Shown here: piece by piece, positions 15,132 through 23,319 of the stretch | How the letters are laid out: every line of letters begins with the position of its first letter | How positions within the stretch are numbered: position 1 is the first letter of the stretch | From: Alphaproteobacteria bacterium | GTDB lineage: Bacteria; Pseudomonadota; Alphaproteobacteria; Rhodobacterales; Rhodobacteraceae | NCBI GenBank assembly: GCA_024277955.1 | Contig: JAJRUE010000114.1 | Location: 1-27,387 of the forward strand | DNA: 27,387 nt | Direction of reading: 5' to 3' | Notes under the pieces: generated by a model | Database searches by the model: none | Told to the model about the DNA's origin: nothing | What the model saw: only the letters and a program-made list of their open reading frames with translations | Made by a program: the position numbers and the translations under genes

Positions 15132-15145
15132 TTGACATGGATCAA
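15132..15145. promoter_or_regulatory. FNR box 2 in the usp/ccoN divergent region
   Basis: TTGAC-ATGG-ATCAA, centred 31 bp (about three helical turns) from box 1 and about 100 bp before the ccoN ATG. Class II activation would start transcription near 15180; the hexamer at the right place (CACAAG, 15168-15173) is a weak -10. Confidence 0.78.
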
Positions 15146-15237
15146 AGTATTGGCACGGGCATCCGGTCACAAGGACCGTGCTGGACGAGGGGCGGCGGTG
15201 ACTCCGTGGCCTTGGTCAAGGATCAGAGGGACGCAAT

Positions 15238-16836
15238 ATGTGGAACTACTTCAAACTGGTTGTGCTGGGGTTGATCACGGTTTTTGCCGCGATTGCCGCC
15301 AACTACGCGCGCGACCTTGCCTACCAGGTGCATGCGATCATCGTCATGCTGACCGCGGGCGGGGTATTTCTGTGGACGGTTCGTCAAACCGATGAACCGC
15401 GCAAACCGGCGGGTGCCGAATACCTGGACGGGGTCATCCGCGCCGGGGTCACGGCGACGGTCTTCTGGGGCATTGCCGGCTTTCTTGTCGGCGTGTTCAT
15501 TGCCAGCCAGCTGGCATTTCCGTCGCTGAACTACGAATGGCTGCAAGGCTATGGCAACTTTGGCCGGCTGCGTCCCCTGCATACCTCTGCGGTGATTTTC
15601 GCCTTTGGCGGCAATGCCTTGATCGCGACATCCTTTTATGTGGTCCAGCGCACCAGCGCGGTGCGACTGTGGGGCGGCAACCTGGCCTGGTTCGTGTTCT
15701 GGGGCTACCAGCTGTTCATCGTCCTGGCCGCGACCGGCTATCTGCTGGGCGCCACCCAATCCAAGGAATACGCCGAACCGGAATGGTACGTCGACTGGTG
15801 GCTGACCATCGTCTGGGTCGCCTATCTGGCGGTGTTCCTGGGCACGATCTACAAGCGCAAGGAACCGCATATCTACGTCGCCAACTGGTTCTACCTGTCG
15901 TTCATCGTGACCATCGCGATGCTGCACGTGATCAACAACATCTCGCTGCCGGTGTCGCTGTTCGGGTCGAAATCGGTTCAGGTTTTCTCGGGCGTTCAGG
16001 ATGCGATGGTGCAGTGGTGGTATGGCCACAACGCTGTCGGCTTTTTCCTGACCGCCGGTTTCCTGGGGATGATGTATTATTTCGTGCCGAAACAGGCCGA
16101 ACGCCCGGTCTACAGCTACAAGCTGTCGATCGTGCACTTCTGGGCGCTGATCTTTCTGTATATCTGGGCCGGCCCGCACCATCTGCACTACACCGCGCTG
16201 CCCGACTGGGCGACGACGCTGGGCATGGTGTTTTCCGTGATCCTGTGGATGCCGTCCTGGGGCGGCATGATCAACGGGCTGATGACGCTGTCGGGCGCCT
16301 GGGACAAGCTGCGCACCGACCCGGTGATCCGGATGATGGTGATCTCGATCGGCTTTTACGGCATGTCGACGTTTGAAGGTCCGATGATGTCGATCCGTGC
16401 GGTCAACTCGCTCAGCCACTACACCGACTGGACCATCGGCCACGTGCATTCGGGCGCGCTGGGCTGGAACGGCATGATCACCTTTGGCGCGCTCTACTTC
16501 CTGACGCCCAAGCTCTGGAGCAAGGAACGGCTTTACAGCCTGCGTCTGGTCAACTGGCACTTCTGGCTGGCGACCATCGGCATCATCCTTTACGCGGCCT
16601 CGATGTGGGTCACGGGGATCATGGAAGGGCTGATGTGGCGCGAAGTCGACGCCAACGGCTTCCTGGTCAACTCGTTCGCCGATACCGTGGCGGCCAAGTT
16701 CCCGATGTATGTGGTCCGTGCGACGGGTGGGGCGCTGTATCTCACCGGGGCGCTGATCATGGCCTATAACCTCTGGATGACCGTGCGCAGGGCACCGGCG
16801 ATTGCCGAAGGCCCCGCCGTGGCGCCGGCTGAATAA
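15238..16836 (+). CDS. ccoN: cbb3-type cytochrome c oxidase catalytic subunit I, CcoN
   Basis: The 532-residue membrane subunit reduces O2 to water at a heme b3-CuB centre and pumps protons, with very high oxygen affinity. About 12 or more hydrophobic helices are visible. Heme-copper ligands are intact: H115 (low-spin heme b, RPLHTS), CuB histidines H264 (WWYGHN), H314 and H315 (GPHH), cross-linking tyrosine Y308 in the helix position special to cbb3 oxidases, and H402/H404 in GHVHSGALGWNG for hemes b3 and b. The ATG at 15238 has GAGGG 8 nt upstream. First gene of ccoNOQP; the FNR box at 15132 indicates FnrL control. Confidence 0.98.
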   Translation: MWNYFKLVVLGLITVFAAIAANYARDLAYQVHAIIVMLTAGGVFLWTVRQTDEPRKPAGAEYLDGVIRAGVTATVFWGIAGFLVGVFIASQLAFPSLNYEWLQGYGNFGRLRPLHTSAVIFAFGGNALIATSFYVVQRTSAVRLWGGNLAWFVFWGYQLFIVLAATGYLLGATQSKEYAEPEWYVDWWLTIVWVAYLAVFLGTIYKRKEPHIYVANWFYLSFIVTIAMLHVINNISLPVSLFGSKSVQVFSGVQDAMVQWWYGHNAVGFFLTAGFLGMMYYFVPKQAERPVYSYKLSIVHFWALIFLYIWAGPHHLHYTALPDWATTLGMVFSVILWMPSWGGMINGLMTLSGAWDKLRTDPVIRMMVISIGFYGMSTFEGPMMSIRAVNSLSHYTDWTIGHVHSGALGWNGMITFGALYFLTPKLWSKERLYSLRLVNWHFWLATIGIILYAASMWVTGIMEGLMWREVDANGFLVNSFADTVAAKFPMYVVRATGGALYLTGALIMAYNLWMTVRRAPAIAEGPAVAPAE

Positions 16837-16850
16837 GGAGGGCCGGACAG

Positions 16851-17576
16851 ATGGGTATCCTCGACAAACACAAGATCCTCGAAAAGAACGCGACCCTGCT
16901 GCTGATCTTCAGCTTTCTGGTGGTGACGATCGGCGGCATGGTGGAAATCGCTCCGCTGTTCTACCTGCAGAACACCATCGAAAAGGTCGATGGCATGCGG
17001 CCCTATTCGCCGCTGGAGCTGACCGGGCGCGACATCTACATCCGCGAAGGCTGCTACGTCTGCCACAGCCAGATGATCCGCCCGATGCGCGATGAGGTGG
17101 AACGGTACGGCCACTATTCGCTGGCGGCGGAATCGATGTATGACCACCCGTTCCAATGGGGCTCGAAACGCACGGGGCCGGACCTGGCGCGGGTTGGCGG
17201 GCGCTATTCGGATGACTGGCACGTGGACCACCTGAGCAACCCGCAATCGGTGGTGCCCGAATCGATCATGCCGAAATACGCCTTCCTGAAGGACCGGATG
17301 ATCGATGCAAAATACATCGAGGACCGGCTCAAGACCGACCGGATGGTGGGCGTGCCCTACACCGATGAAATGATCGCTCAGGCGCGGGCCGACTTTGTCG
17401 CCCAGGCCGACCCGGAAAGCGATTCGGAAGGGCTGCTGGCGCGCTATCCCAAGGCGCAGGTGCGCAATTTCGACGGGCAACCGGGCATTTCCGAAATGGA
17501 CGCGCTGATCGCCTATCTGCAGATGCTCGGGACGCTGGTCGACTTTTCGACCTTCGTGCCTGACGCAAGCCGGTAA
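16851..17576 (+). CDS. ccoO: cbb3-type cytochrome c oxidase subunit II, CcoO (mono-heme)
   Basis: A 241-residue membrane-anchored c-type cytochrome that passes electrons within the oxidase towards CcoN. One N-terminal helix (about 15-38) anchors it, with the rest in the periplasm. The heme-binding motif is C68-YV-C71-H72 in IREGCYVCHSQM, and the methionine in SIMPKYAF is the likely sixth ligand. The motif WGSKRTGPDLARVGGRYSD is typical of CcoO. It starts 14 bp after ccoN with AGGAGG in the gap, so it is co-transcribed. Length is normal. Confidence 0.97.
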   Translation: MGILDKHKILEKNATLLLIFSFLVVTIGGMVEIAPLFYLQNTIEKVDGMRPYSPLELTGRDIYIREGCYVCHSQMIRPMRDEVERYGHYSLAAESMYDHPFQWGSKRTGPDLARVGGRYSDDWHVDHLSNPQSVVPESIMPKYAFLKDRMIDAKYIEDRLKTDRMVGVPYTDEMIAQARADFVAQADPESDSEGLLARYPKAQVRNFDGQPGISEMDALIAYLQMLGTLVDFSTFVPDASR

Positions 17577-17587
17577 GGGAGGAACCG

Positions 17588-17785
17588 ATGGAAATTTACG
17601 AATTCCTGCGCGACCTCGCCGACAGCTGGGTTCTGGTGTTGTTGTTTTCCTTCTTCGTGGCGTCGATCCTCTGGGCGTTCCGCCCCGGCAGCACCAAGGT
17701 CTATGACGACACGATGCAGATCCCGTTCCGAAACGAAGACAAACCGGCCAGCGAAGCCGCGGCCGGCACCGAGGAGGCTCTCTGA
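17588..17785 (+). CDS. ccoQ: cbb3-type cytochrome oxidase subunit CcoQ/FixQ
   Basis: A 65-residue single-pass membrane protein: short periplasmic or cytoplasmic start (MEIYEFLRDLADSW), one helix (about 15-31), then FRPGSTKVYDDTMQIPF, the conserved CcoQ tail, and an acidic end. It has no heme site; in Rhodobacter CcoQ protects or stabilises the oxidase in oxygen. GGGAGGA lies 5 nt before the ATG. The stop TGA shares its last base with the ccoP ATG (TGATG), indicating coupled translation. Confidence 0.93.
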   Translation: MEIYEFLRDLADSWVLVLLFSFFVASILWAFRPGSTKVYDDTMQIPFRNEDKPASEAAAGTEEAL

Positions 17786-18639
17786 TGGCCAAGAAGCCTG
17801 AAAAGAAAGATCCGGAAACCACCGGCCACAGCTGGGATGGCATCGAGGAATTCAACAACCCCCTGCCGCGCTGGTGGTTGTGGACCTTCTACTTCACCAT
17901 CTTCTGGGGGATTCTCTATGTGATCGCCTACCCGTCGATCCCGCTGATCAAGGGGGCCTATCCGGGCCTGCTGGGCTGGTCGACGCGCGGCGAGGTCGCC
18001 AAGGACATCCAGAGCTTCAAGGAACAGAACGCCGCGATCGAGGCCAAGCTGGCCTCGACCCCAGTGACCGAGATCGCTTCGGATGCCGAACTGCAAAGCT
18101 ATGCCGTCAACGCGGGCGCCGCGGTGTTCCGCACCAACTGCATCCAGTGCCACGGCGCTGGCGCGCAGGGGGCCAAGGGCTATCCGAACCTGCTGGACGA
18201 CGACTGGCTGTGGGGCGGCGATATCGAAAGCATCGCCTACACCATCCGCCACGGTATCCGCAGCCGTTCGGAAGACACCCGGTTTTCGGAAATGCCGGCC
18301 TTTGGCGAATTCCTGTCGAAAGAGGAAATTGCCCAGCTGGTGGCCTATGTGCGCAGCCTTGGCGGGCTGCAGGCGGACGCCCAGCTGGCCAGCGCCGGCA
18401 AGCCCCTGTTCGAAGAGAACTGCACCGCCTGTCACGGCGATGACGGGACCGGCGACCGCGAACAGGGGGCGCCGAACCTGACCGATGCCATCTGGCTTTT
18501 CGGAAGCAGCGAAGAGGATCTGACAACCACGATCACCTACGCCCGAAATGTCGAAATGCCGACCTGGGGGGATCGCCTGAGCGACGCCCAGATCAACGCA
18601 GTTGCTGTCTACGTCCACCAGCTCGGAGGTGGTGAGTAG
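17785..18639 (+). CDS. ccoP: cbb3-type cytochrome c oxidase subunit III, CcoP (di-heme)
   Basis: A 284-residue electron-entry subunit with two c-type hemes. After a cytoplasmic start with WDGIEEFNNPLPRWW, the CcoP signature, one helix (about 32-52) anchors it. Heme motifs are C119-IQ-C122-H123 and C213-TA-C216-H217, each in its own cytochrome c fold in the periplasm; methionines in FSEMPAF and VEMPTW are likely axial ligands. It takes electrons from soluble or membrane cytochrome c and hands them to CcoO and CcoN. Last gene of ccoNOQP, followed by strong inverted repeats. Confidence 0.97.
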   Translation: MAKKPEKKDPETTGHSWDGIEEFNNPLPRWWLWTFYFTIFWGILYVIAYPSIPLIKGAYPGLLGWSTRGEVAKDIQSFKEQNAAIEAKLASTPVTEIASDAELQSYAVNAGAAVFRTNCIQCHGAGAQGAKGYPNLLDDDWLWGGDIESIAYTIRHGIRSRSEDTRFSEMPAFGEFLSKEEIAQLVAYVRSLGGLQADAQLASAGKPLFEENCTACHGDDGTGDREQGAPNLTDAIWLFGSSEEDLTTTITYARNVEMPTWGDRLSDAQINAVAVYVHQLGGGE

Positions 18640-18648
18640 ACCCACGGT

Positions 18649-18673
18649 GTCCGGGAGTTTCCAGCCCCCGGAC
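18649..18673 (+). terminator. Hairpin 1 after ccoP
   Basis: GTCCGGG and CCCGGAC form perfect 7-bp arms with an 11-nt loop, starting 10 bp after the ccoP stop. Confidence 0.55.
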
Positions 18674-18674
18674 T

Positions 18675-18721
18675 GGCACCGACCCTTGATCCTGTTCGCG
18701 CGTTTCTTCAGGGTCGGTGCC
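18675..18721 (+). terminator. Hairpin 2 after ccoP, 12-bp perfect arms
   Basis: GGCACCGACCCT (18675-18686) and AGGGTCGGTGCC (18710-18721) are exact inverted copies enclosing 23 nt. The structure is likely to end or protect the ccoNOQP transcript. It begins one base after hairpin 1. Confidence 0.65.
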
Positions 18722-19002
18722 TCAAATTCAAGGGCGGCGGTGCGGCGATTGCGGTGCCGCCGTTTCCCTTGGGTCCGGCGGGGCGGGCCGGTTTTGCCGC
18801 GCTTCCGGATCTTCGCCGCCAGCCGCGGCCATTTTGACGCGGTTGCTTTAAACGTCCGGCCAAACGGCATAGCTGGGCAGAGAACAAACGCCGCGGTCGG
18901 GACTGTCGTCTGTCCAAACCACAGCCGGTGCTTTCCGGACGCGGAGCAATGAAAGGTTTCCCTTGCGCCGAGACGGCCAAGTGGTCGCACCCCCGGCTGG
19001 AA
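18722..19002. other. Non-coding stretch between ccoNOQP and ccoGHIS
   Basis: The whole ccoP-ccoG gap is 437 bp (18640-19076), the longest gene-free stretch of the window. After the hairpins it holds a third stem CGGCGG/CCGCCG (18735-18740 and 18757-18762) followed by TTT, then about 240 bp where I see no gene. Short frames exist on both strands but lack ribosome-binding sites and recognisable composition. A small RNA cannot be excluded. Confidence 0.5.
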
Positions 19003-19016
19003 TTGACCCAGGTCAA
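19003..19016. promoter_or_regulatory. FNR box upstream of ccoG
   Basis: TTGAC-CCAG-GTCAA is a symmetrical FNR-type box centred 67 bp before the ccoG ATG. It gives ccoGHIS its own FnrL-responsive promoter. Confidence 0.78.
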
Positions 19017-19038
19017 TACCGGTGGCTGCCCCGGTCCC

Positions 19039-19044
19039 GATAAG
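19039..19044 (+). promoter_or_regulatory. Predicted -10 element for ccoG
   Basis: GATAAG is centred 32 bp after the centre of the FNR box, the class II spacing, which predicts a start near 19051 and a leader of about 26 nt. Confidence 0.5.
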
Positions 19045-19076
19045 GGCGCATCGCGAACAGTACTGGACGACTGAAC

Positions 19077-20504
19077 ATGTCTTCATCGGACACCCCGGCC
19101 CCTCTCTATTCCGCCCGCGAACCGATCTATCCGCGCCGGGTCAAAGGCAAGTTCCGCACCCTGAAATGGTGGATCATGGGGGTCGCGCTGGGCGTTTACT
19201 ACCTGCTGCCCTGGCTCAGGTGGGACCGCGGGCCGAACCTGCCCGACCAGGCCGTGTTGCTGGACCTCGCCGGGCGCCGGTTCTACTTTTTCACGATCGA
19301 GATCTGGCCGCACGAATTCTACTTCATCGCCGGGCTGCTGATCATGGCCGGGCTGGGGCTGTTCCTGTTTACCTCGGCGCTGGGGCGGGTCTGGTGCGGC
19401 TACGCCTGCCCGCAGACGGTCTGGACCGACCTGTTCATCCTGGTCGAACGCTGGGTCGAAGGCGACCGAAACGCCCGGCTGCGGCTGCTGAAATCGCCGT
19501 GGAACGCGCGCAAGTGGCGGTTGCGGCTGACCAAGTGGTTCCTGTGGGTTCTGATCGGCCTGGCCACCGGCGGCGCCTGGGTGTTCTACTTTGCCGATGC
19601 GCCGACGCTGGCGCGCGACCTGGTGACGCTGAACGCGCATCCTATCGCCTATACCACGATGGCGTTCCTGACCACGACCACGGTGCTGATGGGCGGGTTC
19701 GCGCGCGAACAGGTCTGTATCTACATGTGCCCCTGGCCGCGCATCCAGGCGGCGATGATGGACGAAGACACGCTGACCATCGGCTATCGCGAATGGCGCG
19801 GCGAACCCAGGGGCAAGCACCGCAAGAAGGAAGGCGCCGAAAAGCTGGGCGACTGCATCGACTGCATGGCCTGCGTCAATGTCTGCCCGATGGGGATCGA
19901 CATTCGGGACGGTCAGCAGCTGGAATGCATCACCTGCGGGCTGTGCATCGACGCCTGCGACGAGGTGATGGACAAGATCGGCAAGCCGCGCGGGCTGATC
20001 GGCTACATGGCCTTTACCGACGAAACCGCCGAGCGCGCCGGCAAGCCGCCCAAGCCGATCGTCAAGCACGTGCTGCGCTCGCGCACCATCCTTTACACCG
20101 TGCTTTGGGCGCTGGTCGGCGTCGGACTGCTGGTGGCGCTGTTCGTGCGGCCACAGATCGACATGTCGGTAGCGCCGATCCGCAACCCGACCTATGTGGT
20201 CCTGTCCGACGGCTCGGTGCGCAATTCCTACGATGTGCGGCTGCGCAACAAGCATGGCGATGACCGCGTTTTCCGGCTATCCTTGGACACGCAGGCCGAC
20301 TTGCGGGTCGAACTGGAAGGCCGGGACGGCACCGAAGTCACCGTGCCCGCCGACGCGACGCTGCTGCAGCGGGTCTATGTGATCGCGCCACGCGGCAGCA
20401 AGGCCGACACCGCGGCCCGGACGAACTTCAAGCTGGTGGTCGAAGACATGAAAAGCGGCGAAACGTCCTACACCGAAACGGTTTTCAACGGGAGAACGCA
20501 ATGA
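19077..20504 (+). CDS. ccoG: cbb3 oxidase assembly protein CcoG (FixG/RdxB-like cupric reductase)
   Basis: A 475-residue membrane iron-sulfur protein. In Rhodobacter, CcoG is reported to reduce Cu(II) to Cu(I) for insertion into cbb3 oxidase. Two ferredoxin-like clusters are visible: C260, C263, C266, C270-P and C284, C287, C290, C294. Membrane-embedded cysteine motifs WCGYACPQT and CIYMCPW lie upstream, typical of the NapH/RdxA family. About five helices precede or follow the clusters (last near 345-363), and the C-terminal 110 residues form the Ig-like FixG_C domain. No clear ribosome-binding site precedes the ATG at 19077, but conservation (PLYSAREPIYPRRV) supports it. Its stop overlaps the ccoH start by 4 bp. 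Confidence 0.96.
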   Translation: MSSSDTPAPLYSAREPIYPRRVKGKFRTLKWWIMGVALGVYYLLPWLRWDRGPNLPDQAVLLDLAGRRFYFFTIEIWPHEFYFIAGLLIMAGLGLFLFTSALGRVWCGYACPQTVWTDLFILVERWVEGDRNARLRLLKSPWNARKWRLRLTKWFLWVLIGLATGGAWVFYFADAPTLARDLVTLNAHPIAYTTMAFLTTTTVLMGGFAREQVCIYMCPWPRIQAAMMDEDTLTIGYREWRGEPRGKHRKKEGAEKLGDCIDCMACVNVCPMGIDIRDGQQLECITCGLCIDACDEVMDKIGKPRGLIGYMAFTDETAERAGKPPKPIVKHVLRSRTILYTVLWALVGVGLLVALFVRPQIDMSVAPIRNPTYVVLSDGSVRNSYDVRLRNKHGDDRVFRLSLDTQADLRVELEGRDGTEVTVPADATLLQRVYVIAPRGSKADTAARTNFKLVVEDMKSGETSYTETVFNGRTQ

Positions 20505-20959
20505 GCACCAAGGAATTCACCGGCCGCAAGATGCTGGTGCTGACGGTTTCGGCTTTCACCGTGATCATCGGGGTGAACCTGTTGCTGGCCTACAAGGCGG
20601 TGGCGACATTCCCGGGGCTTGAAACCAAGAACTCGTATGTGGCGTCGCAGAACTTCAACGCCGACAAGAAGGCGCAAGAGGCGCTGGGCTGGACGATCGA
20701 GGCCGACGAGGAAGGCGATCAGTTCATCCTCTATATCCGCGACCGCGACGGCAACCCGGTCGAGGTGGCCGAGCTCAGCGGCACGCTGGGACGCGCGACC
20801 AGCGTGCGCGACGACCAGACGCCGGTCTTCACCTTTGACGGCACCGCCTATCGCGCGCCGGCCAGGCTGGGCGCGGGCAACTGGAATTTCCGCATGGTGG
20901 CCAAGGCCAAGGACGGCACCCGGTTCCGCCAGCGCGTCGTGATCCACATCAAGCGCTGA
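20501..20959 (+). CDS. ccoH: cbb3 oxidase assembly protein CcoH (FixH)
   Basis: A 152-residue single-pass membrane protein: helix about 12-30, then a periplasmic beta-rich domain with KNSYVASQNFN and GNWNFRMVAKAKDGTRFRQR, typical of FixH. It is needed for cbb3 assembly in Rhodobacter and rhizobia and interacts with the oxidase subunits. The ATG lies inside the end of ccoG (ATGA overlap), and the ccoI ATG follows 3 bp after its stop, so the four genes form one tightly coupled operon. Confidence 0.93.
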   Translation: MSTKEFTGRKMLVLTVSAFTVIIGVNLLLAYKAVATFPGLETKNSYVASQNFNADKKAQEALGWTIEADEEGDQFILYIRDRDGNPVEVAELSGTLGRATSVRDDQTPVFTFDGTAYRAPARLGAGNWNFRMVAKAKDGTRFRQRVVIHIKR

Positions 20960-20962
20960 GCC

Positions 20963-23152
20963 ATGGCCGAAGCGCCGCACATATCCGCCTGTCCCGCCTG
21001 CGTCGCCGGGGCCTCGGCCGTCGATATGGCCGAGACGGGCGATATGGGGGGCGAAAGCGCGCCGGCGCGGATCATGCTGTCGGTGCCCACGGTGCATTGC
21101 GGGGCCTGCATTTCCGCCATCGAGCGCCGGCTTGAACGCGAACCCGGCGTGCGTTCGGCGCGGGTCAACCTGACGCTCAAGCGGGTGGCGGTGGACGCCG
21201 AGGATTTCATCACCCCCGAATACCTGGTCCAGGTGCTGCAAGGCATCGGCTACGAAGCCCATGAACTTGACAGCGGCGCCCCGGCGCTGATGCGCACCGA
21301 CCGCCGCGGGCGCGACCTGTTGATGCGCCTCGGGGTGGCCGGGTTCGCGATGATGAACGTGATGCTGCTGTCGGTGGCGGTGTGGTCGGGGGCGGCGGAC
21401 GCCACGCGCGACATGTTCCACTGGATATCGGCGGCCATCGCGCTGCCGGCGATCACCTTTTCGGCCCAACCGTTCTTTGCCAACGCCTGGGGGGCGTTGC
21501 GGGCGCGCCGGCTGAACATGGATGTGCCGATTTCGCTGGCGATCATCCTGGCGGCGGGGCTGTCGGTCTACGAAACCAGCCAGGGCGGCGAACACGCCTA
21601 TTTCGACGCGGCGCTGTCGCTGACCTTTTTCCTGCTGGCCGGGCGCTATCTGGACCACCGCACCCGGTCGGTGGCCCGATCCGCCGCCGAAGAACTGGCC
21701 GCGCTCGAAGTGCCGCGCGCCCTGCGCGAAAACGGCGACGTGGTGGCGGTGGCCGATCTGCAGCCGGGCGACGTGATCCGGGTTCTGCCCGGCGCGCGGG
21801 TGCCGGTGGATGGCACCATCGTTTCGGGCGACAGCGAAATCGACCGATCCTTGCTGACCGGCGAAAGCCTGCCCGCCGCAGCCGGCCCCGGCACGGTGCT
21901 GAGCGCCGGCGAAGTCAACCTGACCGGGCCGCTGCTGGTCCGGGTCGAGGCCGCCGGCCAGGACACGTCGCTGCGGCGCATGGCCGATCTGGTGGCGATG
22001 GCCGAAACGTCGCGCAACCGCTACACCTCGCTGGCCGATCGGGCGGCGCGCATCTATGCGCCGGCGGTGCATATCCTGGCGTTTCTGGCCTTTGCCGGCT
22101 GGCTGCTGGGCACCGGCGACGTGCGGCTTGCGCTGAACATCGCTGTGGCGGTGCTGATCATCACCTGCCCCTGCGCGCTGGGGCTTGCGGTGCCGGCGGT
22201 GACCTCGGCGGCGTCGGGACGGCTGTTCAAGTCGGGGATGCTGATCAAGAGCGCCACCGCGCTCGAACGCCTGGCCGAAGTGGACACCGTGGTTTTCGAC
22301 AAGACCGGCACGCTGACCGCCGGGGTGCCGGAACCCGACGGCCTGGCGCAACATTCGCGCGAAACCCTTTCGGTGGCCCTGGCGCTTGCGGCGTCGTCGG
22401 CGCACCCGCTGGCGCGTTCGCTGGCCGCGGCGATTGCGCAGCTTGGGGTGGAACCGGCCACGCTCGAAGCGGTGCGCGAGGTGCCCGGCCACGGGGTCGA
22501 AGGCACGTGGAACGGCCAGCCGGTGCGGCTGGGCCGCGCGGCCTGGCTGTCGGTCGCCGAAACCGGCGGCACCGCGACCTACCTGCAGATCGGCGACGCG
22601 CCCGCCGTGGCCTTTGGCTTCATCGACGCGCTGCGCGACGGCGCAGAGCAGGTGGTCAAGGCGCTGCGCGATGCGGGCAAGGATGTCATCCTGCTGTCGG
22701 GCGACACCACGACGGCGGTGGCCGACATCGCCCGGCGCGTCGGGATCGAGGCCTGGGAAGCCGGGATGCTGCCCGCGGACAAGGCCGCCCGAATCGCGGT
22801 TCTCGCCAAGGCCGGGCGCAAGGTGCTGATGGTGGGCGACGGGCTGAACGACACCGCCGCGCTTGCGGCTGCGCATGTATCGATGTCGCCCGCGAGCGCG
22901 CTGGAAGCGGCGCGGGTGGTGTCGGATATCGTCCTGCTTGGCGCATCGCTCGAACCCATTGGCGAAGCGCTTGAGGTAGCGGTCGCCGCGACCCGGCGGA
23001 TCAAGGAAAACTTTTCGATCGCCGTGCTTTACAACATGATCGCGGTGCCGATCGCGCTGGCCGGTCTGGCGACCCCGCTGGCGGCGGCGCTGGCGATGTC
23101 GGCGTCGTCGATCACGGTGTCGCTCAATTCGCTACGTCTGGTGCGCCGATGA
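20963..23152 (+). CDS. ccoI: Copper-exporting P1B-type ATPase for cbb3 assembly, CcoI (FixI)
   Basis: A 729-residue heavy-metal ATPase thought to deliver copper for the CuB site of CcoN. Domains in order: an N-terminal C10-PA-C13 pair; an HMA metal-binding domain with C46-GA-C49 (about 36-105); helices; the actuator (LTGES); the transmembrane metal site C402-P-C404; phosphorylation site D446-KTGT; nucleotide-domain SAHPLARS; hinge VGDGLNDTAAL; and two last helices. Length and order fit FixI/CcoI rather than the general detoxifying CopA, and the ccoGHIS setting settles the name. The stop TGA overlaps the ccoS ATG. Confidence 0.96.
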   Translation: MAEAPHISACPACVAGASAVDMAETGDMGGESAPARIMLSVPTVHCGACISAIERRLEREPGVRSARVNLTLKRVAVDAEDFITPEYLVQVLQGIGYEAHELDSGAPALMRTDRRGRDLLMRLGVAGFAMMNVMLLSVAVWSGAADATRDMFHWISAAIALPAITFSAQPFFANAWGALRARRLNMDVPISLAIILAAGLSVYETSQGGEHAYFDAALSLTFFLLAGRYLDHRTRSVARSAAEELAALEVPRALRENGDVVAVADLQPGDVIRVLPGARVPVDGTIVSGDSEIDRSLLTGESLPAAAGPGTVLSAGEVNLTGPLLVRVEAAGQDTSLRRMADLVAMAETSRNRYTSLADRAARIYAPAVHILAFLAFAGWLLGTGDVRLALNIAVAVLIITCPCALGLAVPAVTSAASGRLFKSGMLIKSATALERLAEVDTVVFDKTGTLTAGVPEPDGLAQHSRETLSVALALAASSAHPLARSLAAAIAQLGVEPATLEAVREVPGHGVEGTWNGQPVRLGRAAWLSVAETGGTATYLQIGDAPAVAFGFIDALRDGAEQVVKALRDAGKDVILLSGDTTTAVADIARRVGIEAWEAGMLPADKAARIAVLAKAGRKVLMVGDGLNDTAALAAAHVSMSPASALEAARVVSDIVLLGASLEPIGEALEVAVAATRRIKENFSIAVLYNMIAVPIALAGLATPLAAALAMSASSITVSLNSLRLVRR

Positions 23153-23307
23153 ACGTGCTGATCTATCTCATCCCGGTGTCGCTGTTTCTGGGCGGCCTTG
23201 GGCTGCTGGCCTTCTTCTGGGCGCTGAAAAGCCACCAGTTCGACGACCCCGAAGGCGACAGCCACCGGATCCTGACAAAGGACTACGACGACCATCCGAA
23301 ACGCTGA
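23149..23307 (+). CDS. ccoS: cbb3 oxidase maturation protein CcoS (FixS)
   Basis: A 52-residue single-pass membrane protein beginning MNVLIYLIPVSLFLGGLGL, one helix through about residue 26, then the CcoS signature FFWALKSHQFDDPEGD and a charged tail ending DDHPKR. In Rhodobacter capsulatus CcoS is needed to put the cofactors (heme b and CuB) into CcoN. It is small and easily overlooked; the ATGA overlap with ccoI supports translation. It ends 12 bp before the convergent esterase gene. Confidence 0.95.
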   Translation: MNVLIYLIPVSLFLGGLGLLAFFWALKSHQFDDPEGDSHRILTKDYDDHPKR

Positions 23308-23319
23308 CGCGCTGGTCGG

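Noticed and set aside
15211..15226. TTGGTCAAGGATCA just before ccoN as a third FNR box
   Set aside because: The half-sites are not in the TTGAT-N4-ATCAA register, and its distance to ccoN does not fit activation.
18602..18952. 116-codon plus-strand frame in the ccoP-ccoG gap
   Set aside because: It begins inside ccoP, runs through the hairpins, lacks a ribosome-binding site, and has arginine/serine-rich composition typical of non-coding GC-rich DNA.
18708..19016. 102-codon minus-strand frame in the ccoP-ccoG gap
   Set aside because: It runs through the FNR box and the hairpin region and shows no motif or start signal.
20468..22876. Open frame of about 800 codons on the minus strand opposite ccoH/ccoI
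   Set aside because: It is the reverse-complement shadow of ccoHI; low-complexity composition, no motif, no ribosome-binding site.
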